The notes beneath the pieces are model-generated. The model worked only from the letters and a program-made list of their open reading frames with translations. It searched no databases and had not been told where the DNA came from. 64,000 bases of DNA from Pseudomonadota bacterium (lineage in GTDB: Bacteria > Desulfobacterota > Desulfovibrionia > Desulfovibrionales > Desulfovibrionaceae), in the NCBI GenBank assembly GCA_023419375.1, contig JAEZYD010000003.1:124001-188000 (forward strand), given 5' to 3'. Both the position numbers and the translations under genes were made by a program. Every line of letters starts with the position of its first letter. The first letter of the stretch is position 1. Shown in pieces: positions 1 through 7,929 of this stretch.

Positions 1-514
1 CGCACAGGGCTTTGCCGTTTTTGTTTACCTCAAGCACGGTGGGGCGGAAGGTCGAAAGATCGTCTGAAATATCAACCCACTTGTCGCCCCGCTTGGTCTG
101 TTTGTCGCGCCACAGGCGCGCAAAGCTCCGGGCCGGGGGAAAGTGGTAGTGAATCTGCGGCTTTTCGCCGATAACCGCCTTGAATCCGTCCAGCATGGGA
201 GCGAGGGAAGCGCGCAGCATTTCCCGCCCTCGTTGGGCGGCGGCGCTGTTTTCATCGTTAATGTCGCCTTCCATGGCTGTTCTGTAGGCGGCCTCAACCT
301 CGGGCAGCCTGCTCACCAGCGCTGCCATGCGCATGGCCTGTTCGCTGCACAGTTCAATGGCCTGCTTCATCTGCGAGGAGCGGGCTTCAACCAAAGTCTG
401 TATATTTGTTTCGTTAAGCCTTTCAAATTGCTTTTGAATGACAAAATAACAACAAATGCCGATAGCAAGTGTGATGCCAGCTATGGGGATGCAGACTTTT
501 GCGCGTAATTGCAT
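1..514 (-). CDS. Membrane sensor protein, N-terminal part (probable chemotaxis receptor)
   Basis: The frame starts at an ATG at 514, preceded by GGAGA at a good distance, and stays open to the left edge, so only about 171 residues are visible. The first ~25 residues form a membrane anchor (MQLRAKVCIPIAGITLAIGI). A soluble, helix-rich stretch follows, containing SSQMKQAIELCSEQAMRM and RLPEVEAAYR, in the style of a periplasmic Cache-type ligand-binding domain. This is the usual front end of methyl-accepting chemotaxis proteins and some sensor kinases in Desulfovibrio. The HAMP and signalling domains lie outside the window, so the output type is inferred. No neighbour on the left is visible. Confidence 0.6.
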   Translation of the reverse strand, partial: MQLRAKVCIPIAGITLAIGICCYFVIQKQFERLNETNIQTLVEARSSQMKQAIELCSEQAMRMAALVSRLPEVEAAYRTAMEGDINDENSAAAQRGREMLRASLAPMLDGFKAVIGEKPQIHYHFPPARSFARLWRDKQTKRGDKWVDISDDLSTFRPTVLEVNKNGKALC

Positions 515-1084
515 CAGAGTTCTCCATATGCAATAGTTTAAAATACTATCGCTCGCTTGTGAAAAAACTTTAGGCTTGTGGCAGGTTGCGTAAAAAGACA
601 AAGACTCAAACGCCACTATCCGCTAATAAATAGTATAAGGCGAAGTATATTTCCTCGGAACACAAGCAGAAATGATACCATAACAGTGTGAAAAAAACAA
701 GTTCCCAAATGATATTGTTTAATAATGGGAAATTATTCTCAAAATTGCCATTCCGATAATTTGCGGGATCGCTTTGGGGAAAGCTTGGGGGTGGAAATCT
801 GAAAGCAGAAAACTGATAGTCGAAGACTTCAACCGGGGGCAGCATCCCGCTGAGAAAGCAGATATGGCAGCAGGGGCCAGGTTCTGTCGGCGCCCGCGCT
901 GAGGGCAGAGATATGGCGTTGCCGGAAGATTTTTGCCTTTTGGCAGGCATTACCGTAGTATAGGTGCCTGCGGCAGCCTGTAAACCGCCGCTTTTATGTA
1001 CAGGATACAAGCCCCTGAGCAGGTTCATGCCGGCAAGGGCGGCATTTTGCATTTTTGACCATGCGTTATAACGCCGGGGAGCCT
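515..1084. other. Gene-free 570-bp divergent intergenic region
   Basis: This stretch separates the divergent sensor gene (minus) and nitroreductase gene (plus). The part at 530-770 is clearly AT-rich and presumably holds promoters for both sides. The part at 780-1060 is closer to coding composition, but the only long frame in it (606-1052, minus) has no convincing start and no recognisable protein features. No RNA gene or riboswitch was recognised. Confidence 0.6.
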
Positions 1085-1909
1085 ATGAATTATTTTATAG
1101 TAGATACAGAATTGTGCCGCAAGGACGGAATCTGCGCCAAAGTGTGCCCCATTCAGATTATTGATGGCAATGTTGGCGAATACCCCTCCATGTCTTCGCA
1201 CAAGGTCAGGATATGTATTGGCTGCGGGCAGTGTATGGCCTTTTGCCCAGCCAATGCCTGCTCCGCGCCGGGGCTTTCATCGCAGGACAGCCGCCCCTTG
1301 CGGCGTGAACTGATACCATCCGCCGAGCAGGTTGAAGAACTCGTATTTTCGCGCCGTTCGGTGCGGAATTTTAAAAACAAACCTGTTCCGCGCGAGCTGC
1401 TGCACAGGATTCTTGACGGCGCGCGCTTTGCCCCTACGGCTAAAAACACGCAGGAGCTGCGCTGGATTGTTCTGGAAACCCGTGAACAGACGGAAAAGCT
1501 GGCAGGCCTGGTCATTGACTGGATGCGCGACCTGCCGGAAATTGACCCTGCCACCGCCAAGGATGTGCATGCCGAAAGCCTTGTGCGGGCATGGGACGCC
1601 GGGCATGACGTCATCACCCGCACGGCCCCGCATCTTGCCCTGATTGTTGCCCCCAAGGGACACTGGGGGCCTGCGGATGCATCCATTGCCGCCGCCTATC
1701 TGGAACTGCTGGCCCACGGCCACAAGGTGGGCTGTTGCTGGGGCGGCTACGTGTGCTTTGCCATGGGGCATCCCTCTGCCCACGCTCTGCGGGCCTTTGC
1801 GGGCGTCAAGGACGATGAGCAGGTCTATGCCGCGCAGATGATGGGCTTTCCCCTGCTTGCCCCCCACTTCAGGCCGCCGCGCAAGGCGCTGGATGTCACC
1901 TGGCTGTAG
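1085..1909 (+). CDS. Ferredoxin-domain nitroreductase family protein
   Basis: A 274-residue protein with an N-terminal 2x[4Fe-4S] domain (CRKDGICAKVCP near residue 11 and CIGCGQCMAFCP near residue 46), followed by an FMN-dependent nitroreductase fold from about residue 85 (FSRRSVRNFKNKPVP, then ARFAPTAKNTQ). This fused type is common in anaerobes and probably uses ferredoxin-derived electrons to reduce an unknown small substrate in the cytoplasm. The start was placed at 1085 because GGGGAG lies 3 bases upstream and the protein then begins directly with the ferredoxin domain; an ATG at 1055 would add ten residues without homology. It converges with the mod operon across a hairpin at 1935-1973. 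Confidence 0.85.
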   Translation: MNYFIVDTELCRKDGICAKVCPIQIIDGNVGEYPSMSSHKVRICIGCGQCMAFCPANACSAPGLSSQDSRPLRRELIPSAEQVEELVFSRRSVRNFKNKPVPRELLHRILDGARFAPTAKNTQELRWIVLETREQTEKLAGLVIDWMRDLPEIDPATAKDVHAESLVRAWDAGHDVITRTAPHLALIVAPKGHWGPADASIAAAYLELLAHGHKVGCCWGGYVCFAMGHPSAHALRAFAGVKDDEQVYAAQMMGFPLLAPHFRPPRKALDVTWL

Positions 1910-1934
1910 GGCTATATCTTTGTAGTAAAAAATA

Positions 1935-1973
1935 AAGGCGGCGACCCGGATTTCATGCCCGGGCTGCCGCCTT
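1935..1973 (-). terminator. Hairpin terminator of the mod operon
   Basis: AAGGCGGC at 1935-1942 pairs with GCCGCCTT at 1966-1973, with an inner CCCGG/CCGGG helix. On the minus strand the stem is followed by TATTTTTTA, so it fits an intrinsic terminator for the minus-strand tautomerase end. It may also insulate the convergent plus-strand nitroreductase gene. Confidence 0.75.
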
Positions 1974-1992
1974 GCTTGTCATTTGATGGCTG

Positions 1993-2199
1993 TTACTGTT
2001 TGCGCCGGCGTACAGTAACGCTTTCGCCGCCGATGCCCCAGTTATCCGTGGAGAGTTCTTCAATCAGAACCACGGTGGTTGCGGGGTTTTTGTTCAGTAC
2101 CCTTTGCAGCAGTTCCGTAACGCCGCTGATGAGTTCTGCTTTCTGCTCCGCAGTGGGGGCTTCTGCACCGCCTGTTACCTTGATATTTACAAAAGGCAT
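1993..2199 (-). CDS. 4-oxalocrotonate tautomerase family protein
   Basis: A 68-residue protein beginning MPFVNIKVTGG. Pro2, exposed as the N-terminal residue once Met is removed, is the catalytic base of this small tautomerase superfamily. The length matches the usual 60-70 residues, and the family acts as a hexamer of short subunits in the cytoplasm. The start at 2199 is supported by CGGAGG six bases upstream; longer in-frame extensions read through the modD region and are not plausible. It follows modD by 22 bases and is probably the last gene of the mod operon. Its substrate, and any link to molybdenum, cannot be read from the sequence. Confidence 0.85.
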   Translation of the reverse strand: MPFVNIKVTGGAEAPTAEQKAELISGVTELLQRVLNKNPATTVVLIEELSTDNWGIGGESVTVRRRKQ

Positions 2200-2221
2200 C
2201 TGTACCTCCGCGATTATTGCC

Positions 2222-3088
2222 CTAGAGGGCTTTTTCCATAACAACCTTGATGTCTGCCGGTTTGCCAAAGTAGGGCCAGCTTGTGACCAGCACGTCAATG
2301 CCAGTGGCCGCATACTGGGCGGCGTTGCCGCCGTTGACGCCGCCAGCGGCCAGAATGACGATGTCGTCACGCAGGGCGCGCACCGCGCCCACGGTTGCGG
2401 CAAGAGTCTCGCAGTCGAATTTTTCGCACTGAACAATATCAATGCCCGCCTCCGCCACCAGCAGGGCATCGTCAAAGGTGTCTACCTCGGCGCTGATCTT
2501 GCGTTCGGGCGCTCGCGCGCGCAATTTATCCATCATGGCTGCCACGCTGCGCAACGAGGCCTGTTGCTCGCCGGGCAGAAAGGCCCGGTGCTGGTCAAAA
2601 ATGAGGATACTGTCCGAGAGGTTCTGCCGATGAATGATGGCCCCGCCGTTCATGGCCGCCTCCAGGCAGATGGCCTTGGCGCCGGGAAAGTTTTTGCGTG
2701 TCACGGCAACGCGCACAGCGGGATTTGCCGTATGGGCCTGCTCCACCATGTGCGCCGCGCGCGTGGCGATACCTGTCATGTATTCCATCAGGGTCTGGGC
2801 CAGCTTCCAGCCACGGTGCAGGGCGGCGGCGGAGCCTGTGGCCTCCAGACATTGCTGGCCCGCTGCAAGCCTGTCGCCGTTGGCGGCGGTGCGGCTGACA
2901 GAAAGGCCGCATTTGCGCAGGAGCAATCCGGCTTCTTCCACGCCGCTGATGGTGCAATCCGCCTTGGGGGCGAAGCGCATGATGCCCGGGGCTGCGGCAA
3001 TGCCGAGCAGTTCCACGGTAAGGTCAAGGCCGGGGCAGTCGTCTGCCAGCAGGCCCTCAAGCCATGTTTCGGAACAGGGAAAGTGCAT
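2222..3088 (-). CDS. modD: ModD, quinolinate phosphoribosyltransferase-like protein of mod operons
   Basis: A 288-residue protein related to nicotinate-nucleotide pyrophosphorylase (NadC), with the N-terminal half-barrel and the TRKNFPGAK segment near residue 130, and late-domain motifs such as DTFDDALLVAEAG and ILAAGGVNGGNAAQYAATGIDVLVTS split across the phosphate-binding region. The ModD branch of this family is known from molybdate transport operons, but its reaction is not settled. AAGGAGC precedes the ATG at 3088. The gene lies 113 bases after modB; the gap carries a TAGAGCA-type repeat. NadC itself is an alternative, but the operon context favours ModD. Confidence 0.85.
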   Translation of the reverse strand: MHFPCSETWLEGLLADDCPGLDLTVELLGIAAAPGIMRFAPKADCTISGVEEAGLLLRKCGLSVSRTAANGDRLAAGQQCLEATGSAAALHRGWKLAQTLMEYMTGIATRAAHMVEQAHTANPAVRVAVTRKNFPGAKAICLEAAMNGGAIIHRQNLSDSILIFDQHRAFLPGEQQASLRSVAAMMDKLRARAPERKISAEVDTFDDALLVAEAGIDIVQCEKFDCETLAATVGAVRALRDDIVILAAGGVNGGNAAQYAATGIDVLVTSWPYFGKPADIKVVMEKAL

Positions 3089-3122
3089 GACATGCTCCTT
3101 ATAAATGCAGAGCGCTACAGGC

Positions 3123-3149
3123 TAGAGCAATGTCGGTCGAGAATGTTCC
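3123..3149 (+). repeat. Dispersed TAGAGCA element, copy A
   Basis: TAGAGCA at 3123-3129 is followed, after the same spacing as in three other copies, by GAATG at 3141-3145. It sits in the 113-bp gap between modB and modD. A TGCTCTA block at about 3199 gives the gap an outer inverted repeat. See copies at 31164, 39689 and 46548. Confidence 0.55.
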
Positions 3150-3201
3150 GTCAACGGCGCAGAATCGTGCATGTGCGCTGAAGCAGCGGAGTGGTACTGC
3201 T

Positions 3202-3909
3202 CTAGAATGACCGTTTTTGACACCAGTCAATGCCAAGGTACAGCAAAAGACTGATTATCGCCAGTATGGCGCAGAGTAGGGTAGCCCGCTGAAATTCGCC
3301 TGTGGACACGGCGTTGAACACTTCCAGCGAGAGGGTATTGGTGCGCCCGGCAATGTTGCCGCCGAGCATGAGGCTGATGCCCACCTCGCCCATGGCCCGC
3401 GTGATGCCCAGCAGCAGCCCGGCGGCAAGGCCATGCCGGATGAGCGGCAAGGTCACAAGAAAAAAACATTTGCGGGGGGATGCGCCGCACACCCGCGCCG
3501 CCTGTTCAAAGCGCAGCAGCTCAGGATTGTTCAGCGCTGTTTGCACAGGCTTGACCACAAGGGGCAGCCCGGCCAGCCATGCGGCAAGAATGATGCCCCC
3601 CTGCGAAAACACCAGGCTGACGCCCAGTGTCTCCCGCAGGGCAATGCCTCCCCAGCCGTTGCGGCCAAAGAGCAGGAGCAGCAAAAAGCCCAGGGCCATG
3701 GGCGGAAAAACCAGCGGCAGGGTGATGACAAAGTTGACCATCCGCCGCAGATGCGGATTTTTCGTCATGCCCATCCGGGCAAGAGGAATGGCCGTCAGCG
3801 CGTGCAAGATCAGGCAGGCGCTACAGACCCGCAGGGTCAGCAGCACGGAAAAGCTGACTTCAGGAGCGCACAGGGCGCGCCACAGTTCATACAGTTCATG
3901 CAGCTGCAT
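3202..3909 (-). CDS. modB: Molybdate/tungstate ABC transporter permease
   Basis: A 235-residue inner-membrane protein with about five to six transmembrane segments (SVLLTLRVCSACLILHALTAI, FVITLPLVFPPMALGFLLLLL and others). The typical permease coupling loop is seen around EQAARVCGASPRKCFFLVTLPLIRHGLAAG (EAA-like, near residues 140-170). It forms the membrane channel for molybdate or tungstate with ModC. The ATG at 3909 lies one base after the modA stop codon, which points to translational coupling; nine further upstream residues are possible but would overlap modA. It is shorter at the N-terminus than some ModB proteins but complete over the core. Confidence 0.92.
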   Translation of the reverse strand: MQLHELYELWRALCAPEVSFSVLLTLRVCSACLILHALTAIPLARMGMTKNPHLRRMVNFVITLPLVFPPMALGFLLLLLFGRNGWGGIALRETLGVSLVFSQGGIILAAWLAGLPLVVKPVQTALNNPELLRFEQAARVCGASPRKCFFLVTLPLIRHGLAAGLLLGITRAMGEVGISLMLGGNIAGRTNTLSLEVFNAVSTGEFQRATLLCAILAIISLLLYLGIDWCQKRSF

Positions 3910-3910
3910 G

Positions 3911-4663
3911 CTACAGACGCAGGCCGTTGCCAGCAAGGATGCGCTGCGCTTCCGGAGTTTTCAGAAACTGCATGAACGAGCGCACTTCGGCCTTGTTCTC
4001 CTGCCCGGCCACAACACCCGCCACCAGCAGCATGGGCGTATAGCCCTCGCGCACTTCCATCCAGCCGCCAACACTGTCTCCCTGCTTGCGGGCAATGGCC
4101 TCGTTCACAAAGGCAGCGTCAAGATCGCCGGAAACAAGGTAGGAAAAGACCTGGGGCACAGTGGAAAGCATGGAAAGCTTTGCCTTGAGCGGCTCCAGCA
4201 GATTGTTGCCCTTCATGAAGGCCACTGCCGATCGGCCGTAAATGGCCGCCTTGGCATCGGGATAGCCGATTTTGGCAAATTCCGGCTTGGCGAGATCCTG
4301 CGCCGAAGCAAGGTGCAGCCCTTTGCGCCACGCCAGCACGAGCACGGCTTCGCCAAGCGGTTCATAGGTGGCAAAGGCCAGGCCGGAATCCTGCAAGGTG
4401 CCTTTTTCCGAAACAATAATGCTGACGCCGCTCCCGGCTTTGGCCTGCTCGATTATCTGCCCGATGTTGCCGCTGTACATTTCTGTGGGTTTTACGCCCG
4501 ATTGCTGCGCATAGGCCGCGCACAGCTGCTGCACCATGGGTTTGTATCCAAGCCCGGTGGTGATGGATGGGCCGTCGGCATGGGCCGCCTGCGCAAAAGC
4601 AAGGATGCATGCGGTCAGTACCAGCAAAAGGCGAAAACGTTCAGGCAATACCAGAGGCTTCAT
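3911..4663 (-). CDS. modA: Molybdate/tungstate-binding periplasmic protein
   Basis: A 250-residue protein with a signal peptide (MKPLVLPERFRLLLVLTAC through AHADG, cleavage near residue 30), followed by an extracellular solute-binding fold (GLGYKPMVQQLCAAYAQQSG, YSGNIGQIIEQ, then YGRSAVAFMKG). It captures the oxyanion in the periplasm and delivers it to ModB. An alternative upstream start would lie inside modC and lacks a signal peptide. CAGGAGC precedes the ATG at 4663. The 5' end overlaps modC by 23 bases, so modC is upstream in the operon. Whether it prefers molybdate or tungstate cannot be told; both can supply formate dehydrogenases. Confidence 0.9.
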   Translation of the reverse strand: MKPLVLPERFRLLLVLTACILAFAQAAHADGPSITTGLGYKPMVQQLCAAYAQQSGVKPTEMYSGNIGQIIEQAKAGSGVSIIVSEKGTLQDSGLAFATYEPLGEAVLVLAWRKGLHLASAQDLAKPEFAKIGYPDAKAAIYGRSAVAFMKGNNLLEPLKAKLSMLSTVPQVFSYLVSGDLDAAFVNEAIARKQGDSVGGWMEVREGYTPMLLVAGVVAGQENKAEVRSFMQFLKTPEAQRILAGNGLRL

Positions 4664-5393
4664 GTGCGGCTCCTGACAGATAAAAGGTGGGGTAAGGCAA
4701 CAGGCCCAGACCGTGCGCCTTGCGTAGGGTATCCTCAACCATGCCTTGCGCCGCAAGGCGGCCCTGACGCAACAGCAGCATGCTGCTGCCAAGAGCCAGG
4801 GCCTCATCGGGCGAATGGGTGACGTACAGCACGGGCACCTTCCACAGCTGCGGAATGCGCGCAATGTAGGCCATAAGGCCATCCTTGAGGCTCATGTCCA
4901 GCGATGAAAGGGGTTCGTCCATGAGAAGAAGGCTCGGGCGGCAGAGCAGGGCCCGCCCAATGGCTACGCGCTGTTTTTCGCCGCCGGAAAGATGTACCGG
5001 GCGTCTATGCAGCAGCGGGGCAATATCGAGCAGATCGGCAACGTCGCCAATGCCGGGCGCATCCTTGCTGGCGTTGGCGGCATGGAACCGGAGGCCGAAA
5101 CGCAGGTTCTCGCGGACAGAAAGGTGCGGGAACAGGCGGGCATCCTGAAAAACATAGCCCAGGCGTCTTGCTTCTGGCGGCAGGTTTATGCCCTGTTCCG
5201 CGTTAAAGCAGGTGATGCCGTGGCAGAGTATCTGCCCTGCATCGGGCGTTTCCAGCCCTGCAATGCAATTGATAAGGCTTGTTTTTCCGGAACCTGAAGG
5301 GCCAAAAATGACAGCAATGCCGCATTCCGCAAGCGTAAATGCAAGTTGCAGTTCAAAATCGCCGTGTTTTTTATGGATATCTACGTGCAGCAT
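4641..5393 (-). CDS. modC: Molybdate/tungstate ABC transporter ATP-binding protein, short form
   Basis: A 250-residue ABC ATPase with Walker A (GPSGSGKTS, near residue 31), a Q-loop (YVFQDARLFPHL), the LSGGEKQR signature, Walker B (LLLMDEPLSSLD) and the switch His in YVTHSPDEA. It energises ModB. The protein ends about 60 residues after the switch region, so the C-terminal TOBE/Mop oxyanion-sensing domain of classical ModC (about 350 residues) is absent. The start at 5393 is supported by AGGACAGG and by alignment with the family N-terminus; an ATG at 5462 would add 23 unrelated residues. It is the first gene of the operon. Confidence 0.9.
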   Translation of the reverse strand: MLHVDIHKKHGDFELQLAFTLAECGIAVIFGPSGSGKTSLINCIAGLETPDAGQILCHGITCFNAEQGINLPPEARRLGYVFQDARLFPHLSVRENLRFGLRFHAANASKDAPGIGDVADLLDIAPLLHRRPVHLSGGEKQRVAIGRALLCRPSLLLMDEPLSSLDMSLKDGLMAYIARIPQLWKVPVLYVTHSPDEALALGSSMLLLRQGRLAAQGMVEDTLRKAHGLGLLPYPTFYLSGAAHEASGIA

Positions 5394-5744
5394 GGCCTGT
5401 CCTGAACGCGGGGTTGGGCATGACCAGACGCTTTTTGCGGCCAGTTGCGTCATATCCCGCAATAATTAAGACCATACGGAGAGTGAAGCCATGTATCAAT
5501 AAATACACGGTTTATATCATAAGCGTGAATGTCTGGGCGTGGCGCGGGGGCAGTCTGCCTATCCGGAGGGATGGAGCGGAGTAGACTTGTGCGTTCACTG
5601 TGTGGCACGCAGCTGGAGGACTGCACGGCCAAGGGACTCGCCTCGGGCAAGCATGCGAAGCGAAAAGAACGGGTATGGAAGGGAAAATGGTCTTTGGCCC
5701 CAGAGGGGCAGGAGGCCAGCGGGCGTCAGCAGGGCAAAGGGCGC
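5394..5744. other. 351-bp region between dnaA and modC
   Basis: The modC-proximal third (5463-5525) is AT-rich and carries the candidate operator. The remainder (5530-5740) is GC-rich and without a convincing gene. It can form local stems, for example TGGC..GCAG / CTGC..GCCA around 5608-5640. A structured RNA is possible, but no known family was recognised. Confidence 0.4.
5492..5507. promoter_or_regulatory. Candidate operator upstream of the mod operon
   Basis: TGTAT at 5492-5496 and ATACA at 5503-5507 form a perfect inverted repeat with a 6-base spacer in an AT-rich patch about 100 bases upstream of modC. A ModE- or TunR-type oxyanion repressor site would be expected here, but the arms do not match a consensus I can name with certainty. 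Confidence 0.35.
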
Positions 5745-5754
5745 TTACGCGCCC
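5739..5754 (-). terminator. Hairpin at the dnaA stop codon
   Basis: GGGCGC (5739-5744) pairs with GCGCCC (5749-5754), and the dnaA stop codon sits in the 4-base loop. On the minus strand the stem is followed by TTTGCCC, a weak U-tract, so it may be a poor terminator. Confidence 0.35.
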
Positions 5755-7322
5755 ATGCCTGCATTGCGTTCGATCAGTTTGACGGCCCTGGCAATCTGGC
5801 GGCCAAGGCTGGATTCTTTGGAGAGTTCACGTTCCACACTGGTGATGCCCTTGATAACCGTGGAATGGCGGCGATTGAATTTTTCGCCGATTTCTTCAAG
5901 AGTCAGTTCTGTGTGTTTGCGTGCAAGATAATATACGGTGTTGCGGCCCAGCACGCATTCTTTGCGGCGTGAGCGGGAGCTGAGCTGGCGCTCGTTGAGG
6001 CCGTAGCTTTCACAGACCAGGCGCACGATGGTGGGCATGTCCGGCCCGCAGCTGATCTCTGCATACTGGCTGAGCACTTCCATGGCCAGATCAAGGTTCA
6101 GCCCGCAATTGAGCAGACGCGCCTTGAAAATGAGGCTGTTCAGGCACGATTCCATCTGGCGCACATCGCCGTCAAGGCGGCAGGCCAGCAACTCGCAAAC
6201 GGAGTCGGGCAAAAGAACCTGAAAACTCTTGGCCTTGCGTTCAAGAATGTGGCGGCGCATGTCTTCTGTGGGGCGGCCAATATCGGTGAGGATGCCCGAG
6301 CAGAAATGCGACACAAGCTGGCTGTCTACGCGTTGCAGTTCGCGCGGTGAAAACGATGAAGTAAAAATGACGCGTCCGCCCTTGGCCTGAAGGCTTTTCA
6401 CCACGGCCAGGGCCATGTCCTGCATTTTTTCCTTACCCTGGAGAAAATGCACGTCTTCAAGCAACAGCACGTCAAGATCGCGGAAACGGGTCTTGAAATT
6501 TTCGATGTCGTGGGTGCGCAGGGCAGCCACAAAGCGCGAGGCAAAATCTTCTGCCGTCAGGTAGCCCACGCGCGCGCCGCTGCGTTCTTCTGCAATGGCG
6601 CGGCCAACGGCCTGCGCCAGGTGGGTTTTGCCAAGGCCAGGGGCAGAGTTCATGAACAGGGTGCGCACACAGCCGCTGCTCCGGCTTACATCCTGAGCTG
6701 CCGCAACAGCCATGTTATTGGTGGGGCCAACCACAAAGTCCGCAAAAGAATAGCGCCAGTTGGTCGCCAGACGATAGGCCGGGGTGCTGCTGATGGGCAG
6801 GGTGCCCTGCAACTGAGGGCGCGCCATTTGCTGGACGGCAGTGTCCTGACGGTTGGCAGCTTCCGTGGCGTTGGCCGCCAAGCCGGAAAAGGTCGCGTTC
6901 AGTATGGAAGATGAGTGCGAAAACTGCTCTGCCGTGTCAGCCGGTTTGGCGGGGGCTTCTGTAGTATGGGCCAGGGCAAAAGAAGCGGGCTGTTGCACCG
7001 GGCTGACCGCAAAGGCCGAGTTATCTCGGCTGTCGCGGGCTGGCTGGTTCGCCGCGGGCTTGCTGCTGTGGGCGGTATCGCCTGCAGCGGTAATGCGCAC
7101 GTCAACAGAAGCTGGGTCAAGTCCCAGCACCGGGGCTGCTGCTTCACGCAGGGTGGAGAGCATCTTGCCTTCAAGCCAACTCGCCACAAAAGCATTGGGC
7201 GCGGTAAGCAAAAGCCCCCCCGCGTGCACTTGTGCCTGCAAGGGTGCAATCCAGACCTTGAAAACGCCGGAATGCAGCATTTTCTTGAGATTTTCAGAAA
7301 TTTCCGACCATTGTTCGCGCAT
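5745..7322 (-). CDS. dnaA: Chromosomal replication initiator DnaA
   Basis: A 525-residue DnaA. Domain I is at the N-terminus (WSEISENLKKML ... VWIAPL). It is followed by a long, low-complexity linker (about 85-185). The AAA+ domain has Walker A (APGLGKTH, about 228-234), Walker B (LLLEDVHFL) and sensor motif VIFTSSFSPREL. The C-terminal DNA-binding domain carries the signature region ending RRHSTVIKGITSVERE. It binds DnaA boxes at oriC and opens the origin. The start at 7322 has AAGG upstream; a longer frame adds 28 unlikely residues. dnaN, recF and gyrB, usual neighbours in many bacteria, are absent on either side. DnaA in this group is divergent, but all key motifs are present. Confidence 0.93.
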   Translation of the reverse strand: MREQWSEISENLKKMLHSGVFKVWIAPLQAQVHAGGLLLTAPNAFVASWLEGKMLSTLREAAAPVLGLDPASVDVRITAAGDTAHSSKPAANQPARDSRDNSAFAVSPVQQPASFALAHTTEAPAKPADTAEQFSHSSSILNATFSGLAANATEAANRQDTAVQQMARPQLQGTLPISSTPAYRLATNWRYSFADFVVGPTNNMAVAAAQDVSRSSGCVRTLFMNSAPGLGKTHLAQAVGRAIAEERSGARVGYLTAEDFASRFVAALRTHDIENFKTRFRDLDVLLLEDVHFLQGKEKMQDMALAVVKSLQAKGGRVIFTSSFSPRELQRVDSQLVSHFCSGILTDIGRPTEDMRRHILERKAKSFQVLLPDSVCELLACRLDGDVRQMESCLNSLIFKARLLNCGLNLDLAMEVLSQYAEISCGPDMPTIVRLVCESYGLNERQLSSRSRRKECVLGRNTVYYLARKHTELTLEEIGEKFNRRHSTVIKGITSVERELSKESSLGRQIARAVKLIERNAGMGA

Positions 7323-7929
7323 GCCGCCTTGTAGCCCAAAATCAGATTTTGGGGCAATTGATGATTCCGAGCTGTTTGAGACATGGGGCCAATTTCTTAT
7401 CCCCAACTTTGTTTATATCTAATAGGCCTGAATTTTAATATTTTTTAGTTACTCGGCCTGCTGTCCCTATGGTGGGATATCCTTTGAGCGCAAGGCTTTC
7501 ATGGGGTGTCTTCGTGTTTTAAACATGGCGTCAAAAAGTTTTGCACAAATATGATTTGTTTTTTCTCTGTTTTTCTCATGTATTCTTCATTTTTCAACTA
7601 GGCATCAGCAAACTATGCGCACCGTAAGGCAAGGCAGATTGTCAAGGGGGAAAAAGAAATTTTCGGTGGTTTCATGCCGCATAATGGGACCGGAATTTCC
7701 ACTAAAATTATATAAAAACCGTTGATATTAAAGAAAGTTAAGAAAATATCCAGGCATGCCCGGAGCATGCGGGCCGTTGGTGGATGCGCCAGACTCAGAA
7801 TGCAAAAAACCCCGGCCTGAGCCGGGGTTTTTTTCCTGAGGGACGGACAGTGCAAGCAGGGCTCGCGCTGGATATGCCGTCCACAGCACGTTGCTGCACC
7901 TCTATGGAGGCCGCGGTGCTTATCTGCGA
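7323..7929. other. 607-bp AT-rich region upstream of dnaA
   Basis: Holds the dnaA promoter region and, near its right end, a terminator. 7430-7740 is rich in A/T runs. One DnaA-box-like 9-mer, TTATCCCCA, lies at 7397-7405, 75 bases upstream of dnaA; no cluster of boxes was seen. No gene is supported; the frame at 7613-7855 (minus) crosses the terminator and looks random. Confidence 0.5.
7804..7834. terminator. Bidirectional intrinsic terminator
   Basis: CCCCGGC (7810-7816), loop CTGA, GCCGGGG (7821-7827), flanked by six A on the left and seven T on the right. On the minus strand it ends the outer-membrane protein gene whose stop is at 7930. Confidence 0.9.

Noticed and set aside
606..1052. 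Minus-strand frame of 148 codons in the divergent gap
   Set aside because: No ribosome site, no motif, and its end is in strongly AT-rich, promoter-like sequence.
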